DNA of 64,000 nt from Microthyrium microscopicum (lineage: Eukaryota; Ascomycota; Dothideomycetes; Microthyriales; Microthyriaceae): assembly GCA_010405405.1 (NCBI GenBank), contig MU004230.1, forward strand, positions 2,129,744 to 2,193,743, read 5' to 3'. The position numbers and the translations under genes are program-made. The stretch's first letter is position 1, and each line of letters opens with the position of its first letter. Below, piece after piece: positions 11,903 through 24,283 of the stretch. The notes under the pieces are model-generated. The model made no database searches, was not told the DNA's origin, and was given only the letters and a program-made list of their open reading frames with translations.

Positions 11903-12669
11903 TGGAACCATGGAACGGACAAGGACAGCACAACTATACGTTTCATCTTCGGATCTGATCTTTTGGGTGCAGAAGATCGACCAAATCACATCGATATCTC
12001 CGGTACGTACCTATCCATCTTGGCTCCTCTGTATCGACGTGGCAATGGCCATCGCTCCTAATCTCTCAGCTGACGCCAACGTTTACAAAGACCATGACTG
12101 GTTTAGATCGAACACTGAACAGACGTTCTTTCTTATTTGTCCCTTTCCTGTACTCAAGTTCCAAAAAATACCCAGATATTATACTTGCCCGTGGAACTTG
12201 TCGAAGCCTGGGCCCACAAGGCACGGTACCCACCATCAGGTTAGTTCACGTATCTAGTCAGTATATCTACCTTGTTGAAGCTCATCTTTGCAAGGTGAGA
12301 TATACTCTATCAGGTTATATCAATGTACCAGGTAGGTATATATCCGCTACACACCCTCATCAAAGCTCGACTCGGTAAGGTTATTTTTCACTAAATAGAT
12401 TTATTATTTTCTATCAATTGTAGCGCAGTTTGAATCAACGTAAATAAATTACTGTTTAAAGGAATCCACGTTCTATATACATCTTCTATATTCTCACGAT
12501 ATGGTGGTTTTGGAACTAAACATACATATTAAAAGATTGTTCTGGCCTCGTCCACTAGTAGCGTCCTGTCAACATAAATTGGGTTGATTCATATGTAGGC
12601 TGACTTGTGCTGTGGCGATGTCTTTGTACTCATCCCGTCAGAATAAAAGCATTCAGATCTTGTCCCGAT
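11903..12669. other. Convergent intergenic region
   Basis: This is an AT-rich stretch between two converging genes. It has several TAGGTA/GTATATC-like short repeats around 12240-12350 but no coding pattern, RNA gene or clear element. Confidence 0.4.
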
Positions 12670-14451
12670 CTACTGTGGAGTAGAATGACACAAATCAAAC
12701 AGAGCAGCACCAACAAGATGTTGGCTTCCCGTTACCAAGACTTGCATCCCACCACTGGTCTGGCCAATTTCCTGTGCTTTCTCGATACTCTGGTGCACAG
12801 TCGGCTCATACGTGATGGCTGATTGTGGTTGATGTTCTTGCCATATTTCAGCGAACTGTTGAAACTCAGGCCCGAAATCAGGTGTCACATCTACAGCTTG
12901 TGAGCAGTTGCATTTCATTTTGAGTATAGTTATTACCTGCGACAGATTCCAGGTCTTGGTCAGCTTCATAAACAGTCAATACCAAGTGCTGAATGTTAAC
13001 ATCGCTCAGAGCTTCTGCTAGTTTCCTGAAGGTATCTGTAGAAGAGCGTTGATCGCTGATCTGACTGAAGATCAGTATCTTCTCCGAAGAGACGCTAAAA
13101 ATCTTAGTATGACTATCAGACTGTTGAATAAGACTATGACTTACCTTTCACGCTCAGTTTCTTCTTTGAACCATGCTGCAGCTTCCACGACGCTCATTTC
13201 GTTATGAGCACCGTCCAGATACCATTGTGAAGTCCCTTCTGTGACCCTTTGAAATCTTCCGGGCCAGGAGAACTGTTTTACCCCTTTGACAATATCATCC
13301 TTAACTAATGGCAATTTGTCAGGAGACTTTTCAAAGATGAATGCTCGAGCCACCGCCAGCGCAAGCGAGCAATTCAGTCGCTGGACTTTTGGTGATAGAC
13401 CAATTCCATCGAGAGATGGGTCGTAATCAACGAACTTCAGATCCGTTGCTCTTTCGATCGATCTCTTACGCAACACCTCCGCGGCTTCTTCTGCCTGTGG
13501 AGCTGAGAAGGCCTTTGCTCCAGATTTCATGATACCTGCTTTATGCCATGCGATATTCTCGAGCTTCGGGCCAAGTTGTGCAACGTGATCCATACCTAGC
13601 GAAGCTATTGCAGTCACCACAGGCTGTTCCACGACATTTGTTGCATCGAATTCTCCTCCATGATGAGTTTCAATGACAGCAGCATCTACTCCTTCGCGGA
13701 TAAAGGCATGCAAAGCTACAAGAAGGAACAGCTGAAGGTATCTTGGTCGTGCCAAAACTCCTACATCTTGTAGTGATAGCGCGTCATATACTTCGAAAAA
13801 GTATTTTGCAAGGAGGTTTCGCTTGATCGGATCGGAATTTATCCTTATTCGCTCCTCGGGGAAGATCAAATGTGGTGAGCTGTATAAGCCGACTTTCTTC
13901 GGAAAGCCTACTCGTTCTGAGTAGGACATGAGCAGGGAGCTGGTGAAAGCACAAGTGCTGCCTTTGCCTTTGGTGCCAGCTACATGTATCACATTTAGCT
14001 TATTGATATCGGAGAGCTGGAAGATGTTAGAATCTTTGGCACAAAATCACGGTGGTCTGATAACGAGGCAGAACAAGCAGTAATACAACAGGTACAAACC
14101 ATACAATTATACCTTGAACATTGGAACCATTAACATGACTTACTGAGTGACCAATTTTCTCCAACCAGCCTTTCATACCATCCAGACTGGAGACCCCTCG
14201 AAACCCAGCATTTTCATCGCCATTTGGACCACGCTGATGAGAAGAGTCCTTGACACGCGTGATCTCTGCACTCGGTCGTTGTGGGCGACGTCTTTGTTTT
14301 ATAAGCCTAATAGCATTCTGCCGTTGTGTTAGCCCGGGTTCTACAAACTATCGAACAAGGCGCTATCAAGGCTATGGAAATGGGGTAAGGGGAAACAGTT
14401 TACCTTGTAGGATCGGTCGACAACCTTTTCATTGATACTGCGGAGAGACAT
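12670..14451 (-). CDS. Folylpolyglutamate synthase-like Mur ligase
   Basis: Five exons (14451-14404, 14317-14144, 14016-13145, 13094-12937, 12890-12670) give 490 aa. The introns are 86, 127, 50 and 46 nt, all GT-AG. The ATP-binding P-loop 'HVAGTKGKGSTCAF' follows 'MKGWLEKIGHS', as in fungal FPGS. Further motifs are SPHL..PEERIRIN, 'ETHHGGEFDATN', 'LGMDHVAQLG', 'WHKAGIMK', 'WYLDGAHN' and, near the end, 'VTGSQHLVGAAL'. By family this enzyme adds glutamates to folates in cytosol or mitochondria, which retains them and supports one-carbon metabolism. The sequence ETHHGGE, where many FPGS have EVGxGG, points to a fungal paralogue subgroup, so its substrate is less certain than its family. No mitochondrial presequence is obvious. 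Confidence 0.9.
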
Positions 14452-15038
14452 ACCAGTCAACGCAAAGAGGTAGATTGTTCTGAATCCTAAGCTTTGACAT
14501 TATTGATGTTGATATGCATCATCATTGATGAGGTTCAAACAATCGAAGGGATGGAGAACGAGTGTAGAAGAAGTGGAAGTTTGTCACACTTCCCCGAGGT
14601 CGCCACAAGCTCAAAGCTCTGGTATACAACAAAAACATAAATTGTTACTGATCCATTTTGATCCTAATGGTTTCAATCTTTGACATTAATCTTGAAGAGC
14701 TTATGCTTTATCAGAACTGATCGTGTAGGGACAACCGTGCAATCAGTACTAAGCAGTATGCAATAAGCTTGCGAATTTCAAGGTTGAGTATGATGAGAGC
14801 CTGAGCGTCTCTCTTCACGTAAACCGTGAGTAAACGGTAATTATCACTAGAACATTCAGTTTCATGCCATTATGCTTGATCTTGTATTGACGACGTTATG
14901 CAAATCCAAGCACACCAGAAGCCTAAATCGTGGTATAACACTCATTGCCCGCCAAAACTCCTCCCAATGCGCCATCGCTGCCCAATGAACTCGCTTCAAA
15001 AATCCTAGAACTCCTGGGGATATCACATTGTTCCTCAG
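14452..15038. other. Intergenic with a possible F-box remnant
   Basis: This is the upstream region of the FPGS-like gene and the 3' flank of the EF-hand gene. A plus-strand stretch at about 14945-15040 reads SLPNELASKILELLGI, which resembles the start of a fungal F-box. It has no ATG and runs into the neighbouring gene, so it is not called as a gene. Confidence 0.3.
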
Positions 15039-16024
15039 TCAGTCAAATACGTAGGCCAAAAATTCGTCCCGACTTATTATCCCATCCCCGTCCATGTCGC
15101 AACTGTCCATCATGGCGTTTATCTCGGCCTCTTCTATAGTCGAGTCTGCTGTGGACACGCGCTCGGCTACTATGCGCAGATCATCGTGGGTTATGAAGCC
15201 TTTGTCGTCGGCGTCTATATGTCCGAATGCGCGCACTGCTTCTTCGCCTGGATCTCGTGCTGCAATGTGCGGGCCGACCTAGGGATTCGTTAGTGCAAAG
15301 TAAGGCCATTGGCAGGTAGGAGACTTACGATGTTGAAGAAGACGTCTTCGTTGATGTAAAATCTGGGCGCGAGCTGGATTTTGGTGTTGGCGGGATTGGC
15401 TACCTCAATGCCATATTGTACGACTAGTTGGTGCGCTTCGGATTTAGGGTAGGTTATGTCGACTGATGCGCAGGCGAGGATAAACTCTGACTGGTCAAGG
15501 AGACCGTTTTTATCGAGGTCGAATATACCAAACTACAAGTCCGCTGTTAGCGCTTCCATCCTCCATGTATTGTGAATGTCTCGTACCACTTTTGATATCT
15601 CCCGAAATTGTGTGTCCGAAAGACCGAGATCGTCGTCCCCATACTCAGGTTGCGGTTGTTGCTGCTGTTGCAGCGGCGGCCCCTGTTGTTGCGGCTGCTT
15701 CTCAAACCTCTGTCCATACTGCGCTCGAGGTTGCGGCGCAAAATTCTGCTGCTGTCGCGGTGCCTGAGGTCTCGCAAAAGCTCCGCCCCTTTGTTGCTGC
15801 GGAGGACTTTGATGCTGCTGTTGCTCGCCTTGAGGCGCTTGATATTGCGATTGTTGCTGCTGTGCGCCATATCCACCGCGCGAAGGACCAGCCGTCGCAA
15901 AACCAGTCGCGCCGCCGCGGCGCTGCGTAAACGTCGGCTGCTGAAGGCCGCCCCGCGAGGACATTTGCTGCTGTCGAATCGGGAGTGATTGCTGCTGGCC
16001 AGGAGGAGGACGAGTTGGGCGCAT
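15039..16024 (-). CDS. Centrin-like EF-hand protein with Gln-rich N-terminal extension
   Basis: Three exons (16024-15587, 15532-15329, 15278-15039), all in phase 0, give 293 aa. The introns are 54 and 50 nt. Residues 1 to about 128 are dominated by Gln, Pro, Arg and Gly with poly-Gln runs. The rest is a four-EF-hand module. Canonical calcium loops are visible as DLDKNGLLDQSE (hand 1), DADDKGFITHDD (hand 3) and DMDGDGIISRDE (hand 4); hand 2 looks degenerate. The order and the 'LRIVAERV...EEAEINAMMDSCDMDGDG' pattern fit the centrin/Cdc31 group, which acts at spindle pole bodies and in mRNA export and nucleotide-excision repair. Ordinary centrins are about 160-170 aa, so the low-complexity N-terminus is the unusual part. 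It could instead belong to another EF-hand family. Confidence 0.8.
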
Positions 16025-16773
16025 TACAATTACTTGGAGTGGGAACTTTTGAGGTGGCAGGGAATTGGAGCGAGGATTGAGACGCGCAGGGACGCGTTCA
16101 GAGGGCGCGTGTGTGGTTGGCTGGAGGAGCTGAGTTGCAGTTGTGCGACGACGATGGCTTTGAAGAGAAGAATCGGTGGTTCATGGGATAATTTCACTGG
16201 AGAGAGTTCTGGAGGGCTATTAAGAGATGAAGTTCTTCAAAAGTGCTGTTACTGCTAGTAATTGAGGTGGTTGTTGGGGAGAGAAAAATCCGGGGAATGT
16301 TCAACTTCAATTGAGGTTGGCATTGTCCTCTGAGGTCGAATGCAGCCTCTTTTTTCTCGAGTTTGACAATACAAAGATGTACTCTAACAATTAAATAACG
16401 AGGATTCAGGTAATTGCTGGATTGGATGAAGTCCAAAATAATGGGTAATGGAGTTATGAAAGGGGTAAACTGAGTTGGTAGATGGAGCCGTCTCTCACGT
16501 TCCTAGGAGAGTTGCGCTTCAGCTCTTAACTTTCTCAACATTCACTCCAAAGTCGCGAATTCTTACTCTTCTCATTGATAATACTATTGACAGACTGGTC
16601 AATCGAAACGAAAGCATTTTAGGTCCTTTTCCCATTATCACTTCCTGTAGACCGCCTACGGTTCTGAAGTGAGGAGTCATCATCATGCGATTGCGGAGGT
16701 CAACGCTATCCTAGAGTAATCAGTGCTCACAATCAATTCCTTCTGACTCTTAACATCGCTCAAGTATAAAGCA
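16025..16773. promoter_or_regulatory. Divergent promoter region between EF-hand and GNAT genes
   Basis: This 0.75-kb region separates two head-to-head genes. It is AT-richer than the genes and has no convincing open frame. Confidence 0.4.
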
Positions 16774-17292
16774 ATGGATTTTACGGCTTTAATCCCGAAG
16801 GCTCTCAAAAGCAAGGCGGTCGTTGCTCCAGCCCGCTCAGCCCAAGATATCGCTGATATCAAAATCCTCTTTACAGCATACACAGAATCACTTGGCATAG
16901 ATTTAACCTACCAGAACTATTCCGCTGAACTTTCATCACTGCCTGGCAGATACGCACCTCCTACTGGAGAATTGTTACTCGCAAGAGATCAAGACGGCAA
17001 GGCAATTGGATGTGTTGCCGTACGACCTCTGCCACTCCCCCATATCGAGGACTGCTGTGAGATGAAGAGACTGTATGTCACCCCAGCCGGGCGAGGACTT
17101 GGACTAGGTACTTCTCTAATGAACGCCGTGATGGACGCCGCAAAGAGCTTGGGGTATAAGAATATGGTGCTGGACACACTCGACACTATGGCAGGCGCTC
17201 AACGATTATACACCGGCGCCGGCTTTGAGTATATCGAAGCATACTACGAAACTCCCATCAAGAACACTGTTTTCATGCGTAAAACCTTTTGA
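16774..17292 (+). CDS. GNAT-family N-acetyltransferase
   Basis: This intronless gene encodes 172 aa, a normal length for a single GNAT domain. The acetyl-CoA-binding motif A is 'RLYVTPAGRGLGLGTSLMNA' (residues about 95-114), with the R/QxxGxG loop as GRGLGLG. The following 'LDTLDTMAGAQRLYTGAGF' is the usual motif B. The N-terminal part (IADIKILFTAYTESLGIDL) resembles small bacterial-type GNATs found in many fungi. The substrate cannot be told from sequence. The start ATG follows an AT-rich leader and begins MDFTALIP. The gene converges on the aldo/keto reductase only 74 bp away. Confidence 0.92.
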   Translation: MDFTALIPKALKSKAVVAPARSAQDIADIKILFTAYTESLGIDLTYQNYSAELSSLPGRYAPPTGELLLARDQDGKAIGCVAVRPLPLPHIEDCCEMKRLYVTPAGRGLGLGTSLMNAVMDAAKSLGYKNMVLDTLDTMAGAQRLYTGAGFEYIEAYYETPIKNTVFMRKTF

Positions 17293-17366
17293 TTATCTGC
17301 ATCTATTCTCGAATCTACTCATAACGCTTTCTAAAGCCATTTTGCTCGTCCATTTCCTCAACCATC

Positions 17367-18580
17367 TCAATACCCGGTAATAGTCCTAGGCACATACGGT
17401 TCCTCCAAATACCTAATCTCCTCCTCCGTCAAACTGACCTGAATACTCTCACAAGCCTCATCAATGCGCTTCTTACTACTCAACCCCACAATCGGATTCA
17501 TCCCCTTGGCCAAACTCCACGCCGTCGCCACATTACTCATACTAACACCCTTCTTCCTCGCAATCTCATCCACTCGCCCCACAATATCCCGATCACTCTG
17601 CGTCTCCCGACTTAAAATGATGTTCTTGAGAAACTGATCGCTCTGCTGCCTCTTGCTTCCCGCCCCATCACCCCAGGGCCTCGTCAACATGCCTCTCGCC
17701 AACGGACTCCATGGAATCAAGCCCACGCCAGAGTCCTGACAATACGGCACCATTTCCCGCTCCTCCTCGCGGTAGAGCAGATTATGATAATTCTGCATAC
17801 TCACAAACTGATGCCATCCCTTCTCTTTCGCGATGTTCTGCAGACTCTGGAACTCCCATGCCGCCATACTGCTTGCGCCAATATACCGTACCATGCCCGC
17901 CTCAATAACATCATTTAGCGCTCTCATGATCTCCTCCCGTGGTGTACCCCGGTCTAGACGGTGTATTTGCAACACATCAATATACGTTCCCAGCCTCTTC
18001 ACGCTCGCCTCCACAGCGTCAAAAATATGTTTGCGAGACAGCCCGACCCGGTTGACGAATGCGCCGTCGTTCGCGGAGACAGCAGCGATGGGCGGTTGCG
18101 CACCGGTTGTGTCGACGCCAAAGTAGCATTTGGAGAGGAGGACTATATTTGCGCGGGGGATGGCGAGGGTGCGGAGGGCTTTGGCGATTATTTCTTCAGA
18201 ACGGCCGTTGGAGTAGACATCGGCCTGTATATAAAGTGTGTTAGTGGCTGTTCATGGCATAGGAATAGGGATGGGGGATATTGGGGTGGGCATACGGTAT
18301 CCCAGGTGTTGATGCCGCGCTCGTAGGCGTGTTGAAGGAGTGGGAGGGCTTCGGCTTCGTCGAGAACCCATTCTTGCCATTTGGAGGAGCCGTAGCTGTG
18401 GTTGGTGTTAGTTGTTGATGTTGGTATGTGGGGATGGAGGTGGTTACCTCATGGCTCCGAGGATGACTTTGGAGATTTTCAGGCCGGATTTACCTAGACT
18501 GAATAGTTGTTAGAATGCGCTACTGAATTGTTGTTTGATTGATCTTACTTGACGTATTCCATCTTGCGACTGACTGCCAT
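17367..18580 (-). CDS. Aldo/keto reductase (Shaker-beta/YakC-like)
   Basis: Four exons (18580-18549, 18498-18448, 18395-18296, 18224-17367) give 346 aa. The introns are 50, 52 and 71 nt. The protein has the AKR TIM-barrel layout: 'YVNLGKSGLKISKVILGAMSYG', then 'GINTWDTADVYSNGRSEE' holding the catalytic Asp and Tyr, 'LLSKCYFG' with the Lys and 'LQIHRLDRGTP' with the His. The C-terminal 'GLSSKKRIDEACESI' region is the NADPH-binding part. AKRs reduce aldehydes and ketones with NADPH; the substrate here is unknown. An alternative start at the second Met (MEYVNLG) would remove only six residues. Confidence 0.93.
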
Positions 18581-19603
18581 TGTGATAGATTGATCTGGAG
18601 ACTGAGACTTGCTGCTTGGGTACTTGTCCGAATCTTGCAGAGCTCTCCAGACATACAGAGCTTGTAAAGGTACTATATATACAGTCTTCACTATACGGAA
18701 ATAGTTCGTAAATACGTTTCGAAAAAAAGATTCTGCTACAACTGCCGGTGAGTCAAAGATGGATGAATACAACAGGTGGGGTAGATATGTAACCAGCTCA
18801 ACTAGTGCTTCAAAGGAAGATCCACCATTCTTGTACATGCACAGTAGGATATCTCGTAATTACGATGGACGTTGAACATAGATGCGAGGAATTGTGGAAT
18901 TGTCGATCCGGACAAGGTACAATTACTCATGCGGGAATAGAGGGTAATGCTGTACCATGCCCGGGTATAAAATGCTATCGTTGGATACGATGGTGTTGAT
19001 GAATGGAGACTCTACGATAACATGTCGTCCAACCGGTTGACAAAATCAATGGAGCGCTCCTATCATTTAACAACCCGCCTTTGAAGAGAATATGCTCTAT
19101 TTGCCCTCGTAGTTGAGAATGACAAGCGTAGAGCAATCGCTGGAAGATGACATACTTGATATCATGCAATGTTTCCCGCAGAGTCTGAACGTGAATTCGG
19201 AAATTGTGGTGAAATGCTGTAGATTCCAGCGAGTACGATGGCCCTCATAACTTATGAACGTACAATTGATGCAGATCGGCACAATCAGAGAGCAAGGTAA
19301 AACGCAAGAAACCCCACCTGAGCGTTGTTTCCCATAGAATGGCGATGATTCTAGAATGCGACGACTCTTACCGGAGTTGAAGGGAACTTGCAGTTTTCTT
19401 TGCCGCCTGGTGGACAGGCCCTGCGACGTAAAAATCACAGTGCAAACATGAAGATTTCACGATATCTTGAAGGAAAAGGTATGGTGTGGTGCCCAAAGGG
19501 CAAATGTTCATTGGTTGGTCACAACATCAGGATCTAAAGTCCCTTAACCATGCCCAACGCCAGTGTGTATGCTAACTAAATCAATGGTATCTAATCCCAC
19601 CGC
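18581..19603. other. Intergenic, no gene seen
   Basis: One kb holding the AKR promoter and the 3' flank of polyubiquitin. Short minus-strand frames around 19097-19438 show no domain and no splice-joinable coding pattern. Confidence 0.4.
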
Positions 19604-20361
<758 letters not shown>

Positions 20362-21375
20362 GATGGATGGTCTTGTGTAGATTGTTGTGTGGTGTTGGTA
20401 TGTGCGTGTGCTGTGGGAATTGGTTGGAGATAGTAAGTGGATGGTATTTCAGGATGAAGAAGAAGAAGAGGCAAAGTGGTTTGGAGGATGAAGGGCGAAG
20501 CTTAAGTAGTGGAGGGTTGGAGAGGGTCAGGCTGCTGCAAGTGACTGGGCAGGGATTTACTGGGGTGTAGGTTACTGGGGTTTTGAGCGGTGTTGCCTCT
20601 TCAATAATTGCTGTGAAGGCTGAGTAGGTAGTAGTGGAGAGAAGGAGCGCTGGGTGGCACTTGCCAGGGCTGGGCGTAAAGGGAACCAAGTGGGAAGGAA
20701 CAAGTGAGGCCAGCCTCCACTTACCGCCTCAATTGGCAGGCGCTAGCGACCCATTGTGTTCTTTGATTGGCTATCGCGTCGGCACATGACGTGTTGGTGG
20801 GCAAGCATAACATTACTAACTCTGTCTGGAAGGTTCGCTTGCTTTCTCCATCTCTTCAAGCCTTTGCTATCAATTCTGTAAGTCTCATGGCTCCTTCACC
20901 ATCCAAAGGCAATATTACCTCAATGATTCACCATGTATATGAGCTCTGGTAATTACCTCAAGCCATCACTTATTCAATCAATGATGAAAGTACCAAACAA
21001 AGAAACAAACTGCGCCACGCTTCTAGATGCTTCATGCGGTCACCCATATCCGATAGCGGCCATTCCGTTACAATCCGCCTTATCGGTCGATATGAGACAA
21101 CCTCATGTCTTCTCCGGTCACAAGCACATTTGTTATCAATTCCAGATAACCAAAATGAAAGAGTAATGCAGGACACTTGCGATTAGTCAAGAGTCTACTA
21201 TTCATCTACATCATCAAAAGAAATCAACGCTACCTCCAGACAGCATGCCATCAGGCTGAGCTGAGTATCATGCATTATTTCTGTCCTAGCAGACATTCCA
21301 GATGTATCCTCACACTTTATTTTTGGCCAATATACTGACTTATTTCCACCAACTGTGCTTCTTTTCCTAGTTGAA
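20362..21375. promoter_or_regulatory. Polyubiquitin promoter and peroxiredoxin 3' flank
   Basis: The region upstream of UBI4 has a pyrimidine-rich leader (minus strand) at about 20380-20480. It also has two CCAAT-box cores (ATTGG at about 20732 and 20765) and a CRE-like ATGACGT near 20786. These are plausible promoter elements by motif only. The rest, 20900-21375, shows nothing recognisable. Confidence 0.4.
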
Positions 21376-22493
21376 TTATTCAAAGAATCCAGCTGCGCTG
21401 CTTTGGCTGTCTCCCCGTGGCACCTGCTCACTCTTTGGCGATGAGTGATTACTGGGACTTAATGATCCAGACACCCGCTTGATAGCTTCCATCGTCTTTT
21501 GAAAGTTGGACAAGGGCGGGTTCTCATCAATTGGTGTTATAGGCAGCCGATTCTTAGTCCCCAATGTCGTGCGCGATGTCAATGGATCCGCAAAGTTCAT
21601 ATCAATCGAAGCGACACTAGCCTTGCGGTCCGCCCAACCATTTGACTGCATCAGGTTGCGCTGCTGCGGATTCAAACTTGACTGAAAACTGGAAAGATTA
21701 TTCCAATTCGTCGCCGCACCAGCAGGCATTGAATGCCTTACACTGGACGGACTCGAATTATGACGCACATCCTCATCTTGAATATCCAGATTTCTAAATT
21801 CCTCAAATGGATTACTGTTGATGGGTGGATTATTGCGGTCCAAAGTCGCTTCGACTTCCCACTCTGGCCACTTTGGGATCCTCTTTCTTGCCGCCGCTTG
21901 AAATGCTTCCACTAAACGTAGCGTTTCCAGAACGGAACGGCCAACGACGATATTCTGTATCGCTTGGTATTGCACCGTGCCTTCAGCGTCAATGATATAT
22001 GTTCCGCGGAGCGCGATGCCGGCTTTTTCAATGAGGACGCCGTAGTCTTTGGACATGTAGTGGTTTTGGTCACTGAGGAGGGCTATAGAAATGTCGCCAA
22101 CTCCGCCGCGCTCTTTGGGAACTTGTTGCCATTGCCAAAGACTATGAACCGAGTCGGTGCTTATGACAAGTATTTCGCAGTTGCGTTCGGTGAATTCTTC
22201 AAGGGTTTTGTCGAATGCGCTGATCGCTGTGTTAGAATTGACTTGTCATACTGACAGGACACCACTTACATGACCTCTGTGGGACAGATGCGGGAGAACG
22301 TTGCAGGTAGGAAGAGTAGCACTAGCCACTTTTTCTTATCGGTGTAGTATTTCAAGTTTCGTCCTGATTGCTGTCAGCTATTTTCAAAACCCCGCTGTGC
22401 GGTCAACGTACGTTCTGATACACCATTGATAAAGCCTTCCACGTTAAACTCTGGCGCTGGATGGCCGACCTTGGCGACGCCTTGAGCAGGCAT
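21376..22493 (-). CDS. Atypical peroxiredoxin (AhpC/TSA family) with C-terminal extension
   Basis: Three exons (22493-22412, 22363-22270, 22219-21376) give 339 aa. The introns are 48 and 50 nt. The thioredoxin-fold peroxidase domain covers about residues 5-180. The active site reads PATFSRICPTEV, so Cys54 is the peroxidatic cysteine (PxxxSxxC). Cys73 (ERNCEIL) is the only other cysteine. Where typical 2-Cys enzymes carry the resolving Cys (VCPxxW), this protein reads KRIPKWPEWEVE, with no Cys. A tail of roughly 160 residues, rich in Ser, Asn and Pro, follows and has no known domain. The enzyme should reduce peroxides but must use another thiol for turnover, or act as a sensor; that part is inference. 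Typical Prx are about 200 aa. Confidence 0.9.
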
Positions 22494-24283
22494 ATTTCAA
22501 CGTGATTTTAGCAGATTGCTTGGGAGGTCGCTGTCGTGATTTACGACTGTGATTTCGCTATGCGAGACATTGCAAAAGGTTGCAAAGAGTCCCAATGGAC
22601 TGTATCCTTTATGAGACAGCAGTTGCTGAATTCAGTGACAAAGGGGACAGTGACATTCTTCTCTTAATGCGGGAAGATAATGGGTATGACATGGATTCTT
22701 TGGTATTTGCTGATATAGACCTGCTTGTAATGAACGAAAACATACATTGGCCTCGCCAAGTGGCCGATCTGAGACATTTGCATTCTTGATATTTTGCTGG
22801 CTTTGTTGTATGAGGTTTTTCTTTGTGCTATAGTCTATTCAGTTTTTTGAGGCTTTTCGCCAATTTATGATCCTATCATAGAGCACAGTCTCAGTGCTAC
22901 TATCATGGGTCTTTGACTTATGGTTTAGTGGATCGATCGAAGTTTAATTCCATCATGGAGCTTGATGTCATCTTTAGATCTTTATTCTGATGTATACTGG
23001 CCTAGACCCTACTGGTCAGCATTATTATTTGGTCTTTGTCTCGATTTGTGGATCGGCCCAGGCCCTACCGTACTGGTGAACATCTCATGTCCTTTGTTGC
23101 AACGGTCAAAATTCTACGTAATTCCTGTAATACAAAACAAACGCAGTCATGTTATTCATTGACTGGTCCTCATACTAGAGCAACATGCTTGAGAGCTTGC
23201 CCGAAATCTGATCTCGATAACAGGCGATCTATTTATTTATGAGTGTCATATATGGTTCACCTGATGATGTTTGACCACATCTTGGGAATTGGCTCTTTCA
23301 CGCCGTCTGTATCTCGAAGACCTCTGCCCCAACTTACAGGTTGATTAGTTTTAGCATCTTGCGGGACGAAATTGATTGTTCAATATCGACGTGACTGCAT
23401 TCTGAGCATTGCAGAATTCTAGTATTACAGCCCAGTCTTCAATCAAGAGGAGCACCATTTCCGCAGCAAAGCCAATAGGCTGGAAGTAAAAGGTCGTTCT
23501 CAGGCAGAACAGCAGTTTGAGACGAAGAGTCATCCATTGCTGGCAAAGACACAGCCGCTAACCCACTGCTGCCTACAGCAGCAAAGGTATAAAAGCAGGC
23601 AGATTGTCCCAGTCAGCTACCGAGACAGCAAACATTTCCCAACAACTTTCATAGTGAGGCAGAATAGAATACTTCCAGTGCAGACGCCAGTGACAATATA
23701 TCCGTCTTTGACTGACCTAACTCATGTCCTTGTGCTGTTGGTGACCAAGTGAGGTTAGAATTGACGTTCCTTCCACTTTTCGTTTCGCGTGCACGGCTCC
23801 CATTGCTTCTGCGCCCAATAGCGTTGCTTCATTTCCCATGAGCTAACCCTTGACCTAGCTTTTTCTGAGTGGTGACTTCCCCATTTGGTGAGGAGACTTG
23901 TGCCTGCCAAATTCACTGTTGCCAGCCAAGCCAAGCCAAGCCCAGCCAGCGCAGTCTCTCAGTCTCTCCTCTCTTGAGTCTCACCTTACTCTGTTGCTAC
24001 TTCGCTGCTCCTCCAAGCTTGCCTCTACCAGCACCCAATCCATCAACCACCCATTCTCCTCCCAAAAACGCGCTTTCCAACGCGTTACTTCATTTCCGCC
24101 TATTTCTTTTCTTTTCTCTTCTTCGTTTGCAAACATACTGCGCGTCTTCTCTTACTCACTTTGCGCCTCTGCGCTTCAGTTCTTGTCAATTGCGACTTGA
24201 CCCAAATCTCTCCACATCCATCCCTGCATCTTGCATCCTAATCATATCCCAAGCTCTGCTGCCATCACCTCTTCATCGCGATC
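22494..24283. promoter_or_regulatory. Long divergent intergenic region upstream of nucleoporin gene
   Basis: These 1.8 kb separate the peroxiredoxin and nucleoporin start codons. The part near the nucleoporin (about 23920-24280) is a CT-rich leader with AGCCA/AGCCC repeats, probably a long 5' UTR. Around 22905-23080 there is an imperfect internal direct repeat (GGTCTTTG...GTGGATCG, then CCCTAC...ACTGG). No gene is evident. Confidence 0.4.

Noticed and set aside
12607-12822. Plus-strand 71-aa frame
   Set aside because: Lies antisense to the last exon of the folylpolyglutamate-synthase-like gene and has no support.
15608-15988. Plus-strand open frame of 126 aa rich in Leu and Arg
   Set aside because: It is the antisense shadow of the CAG/CAA-rich Gln tract in the EF-hand gene; Leu/Arg runs are exactly what the complement of Gln codons gives.
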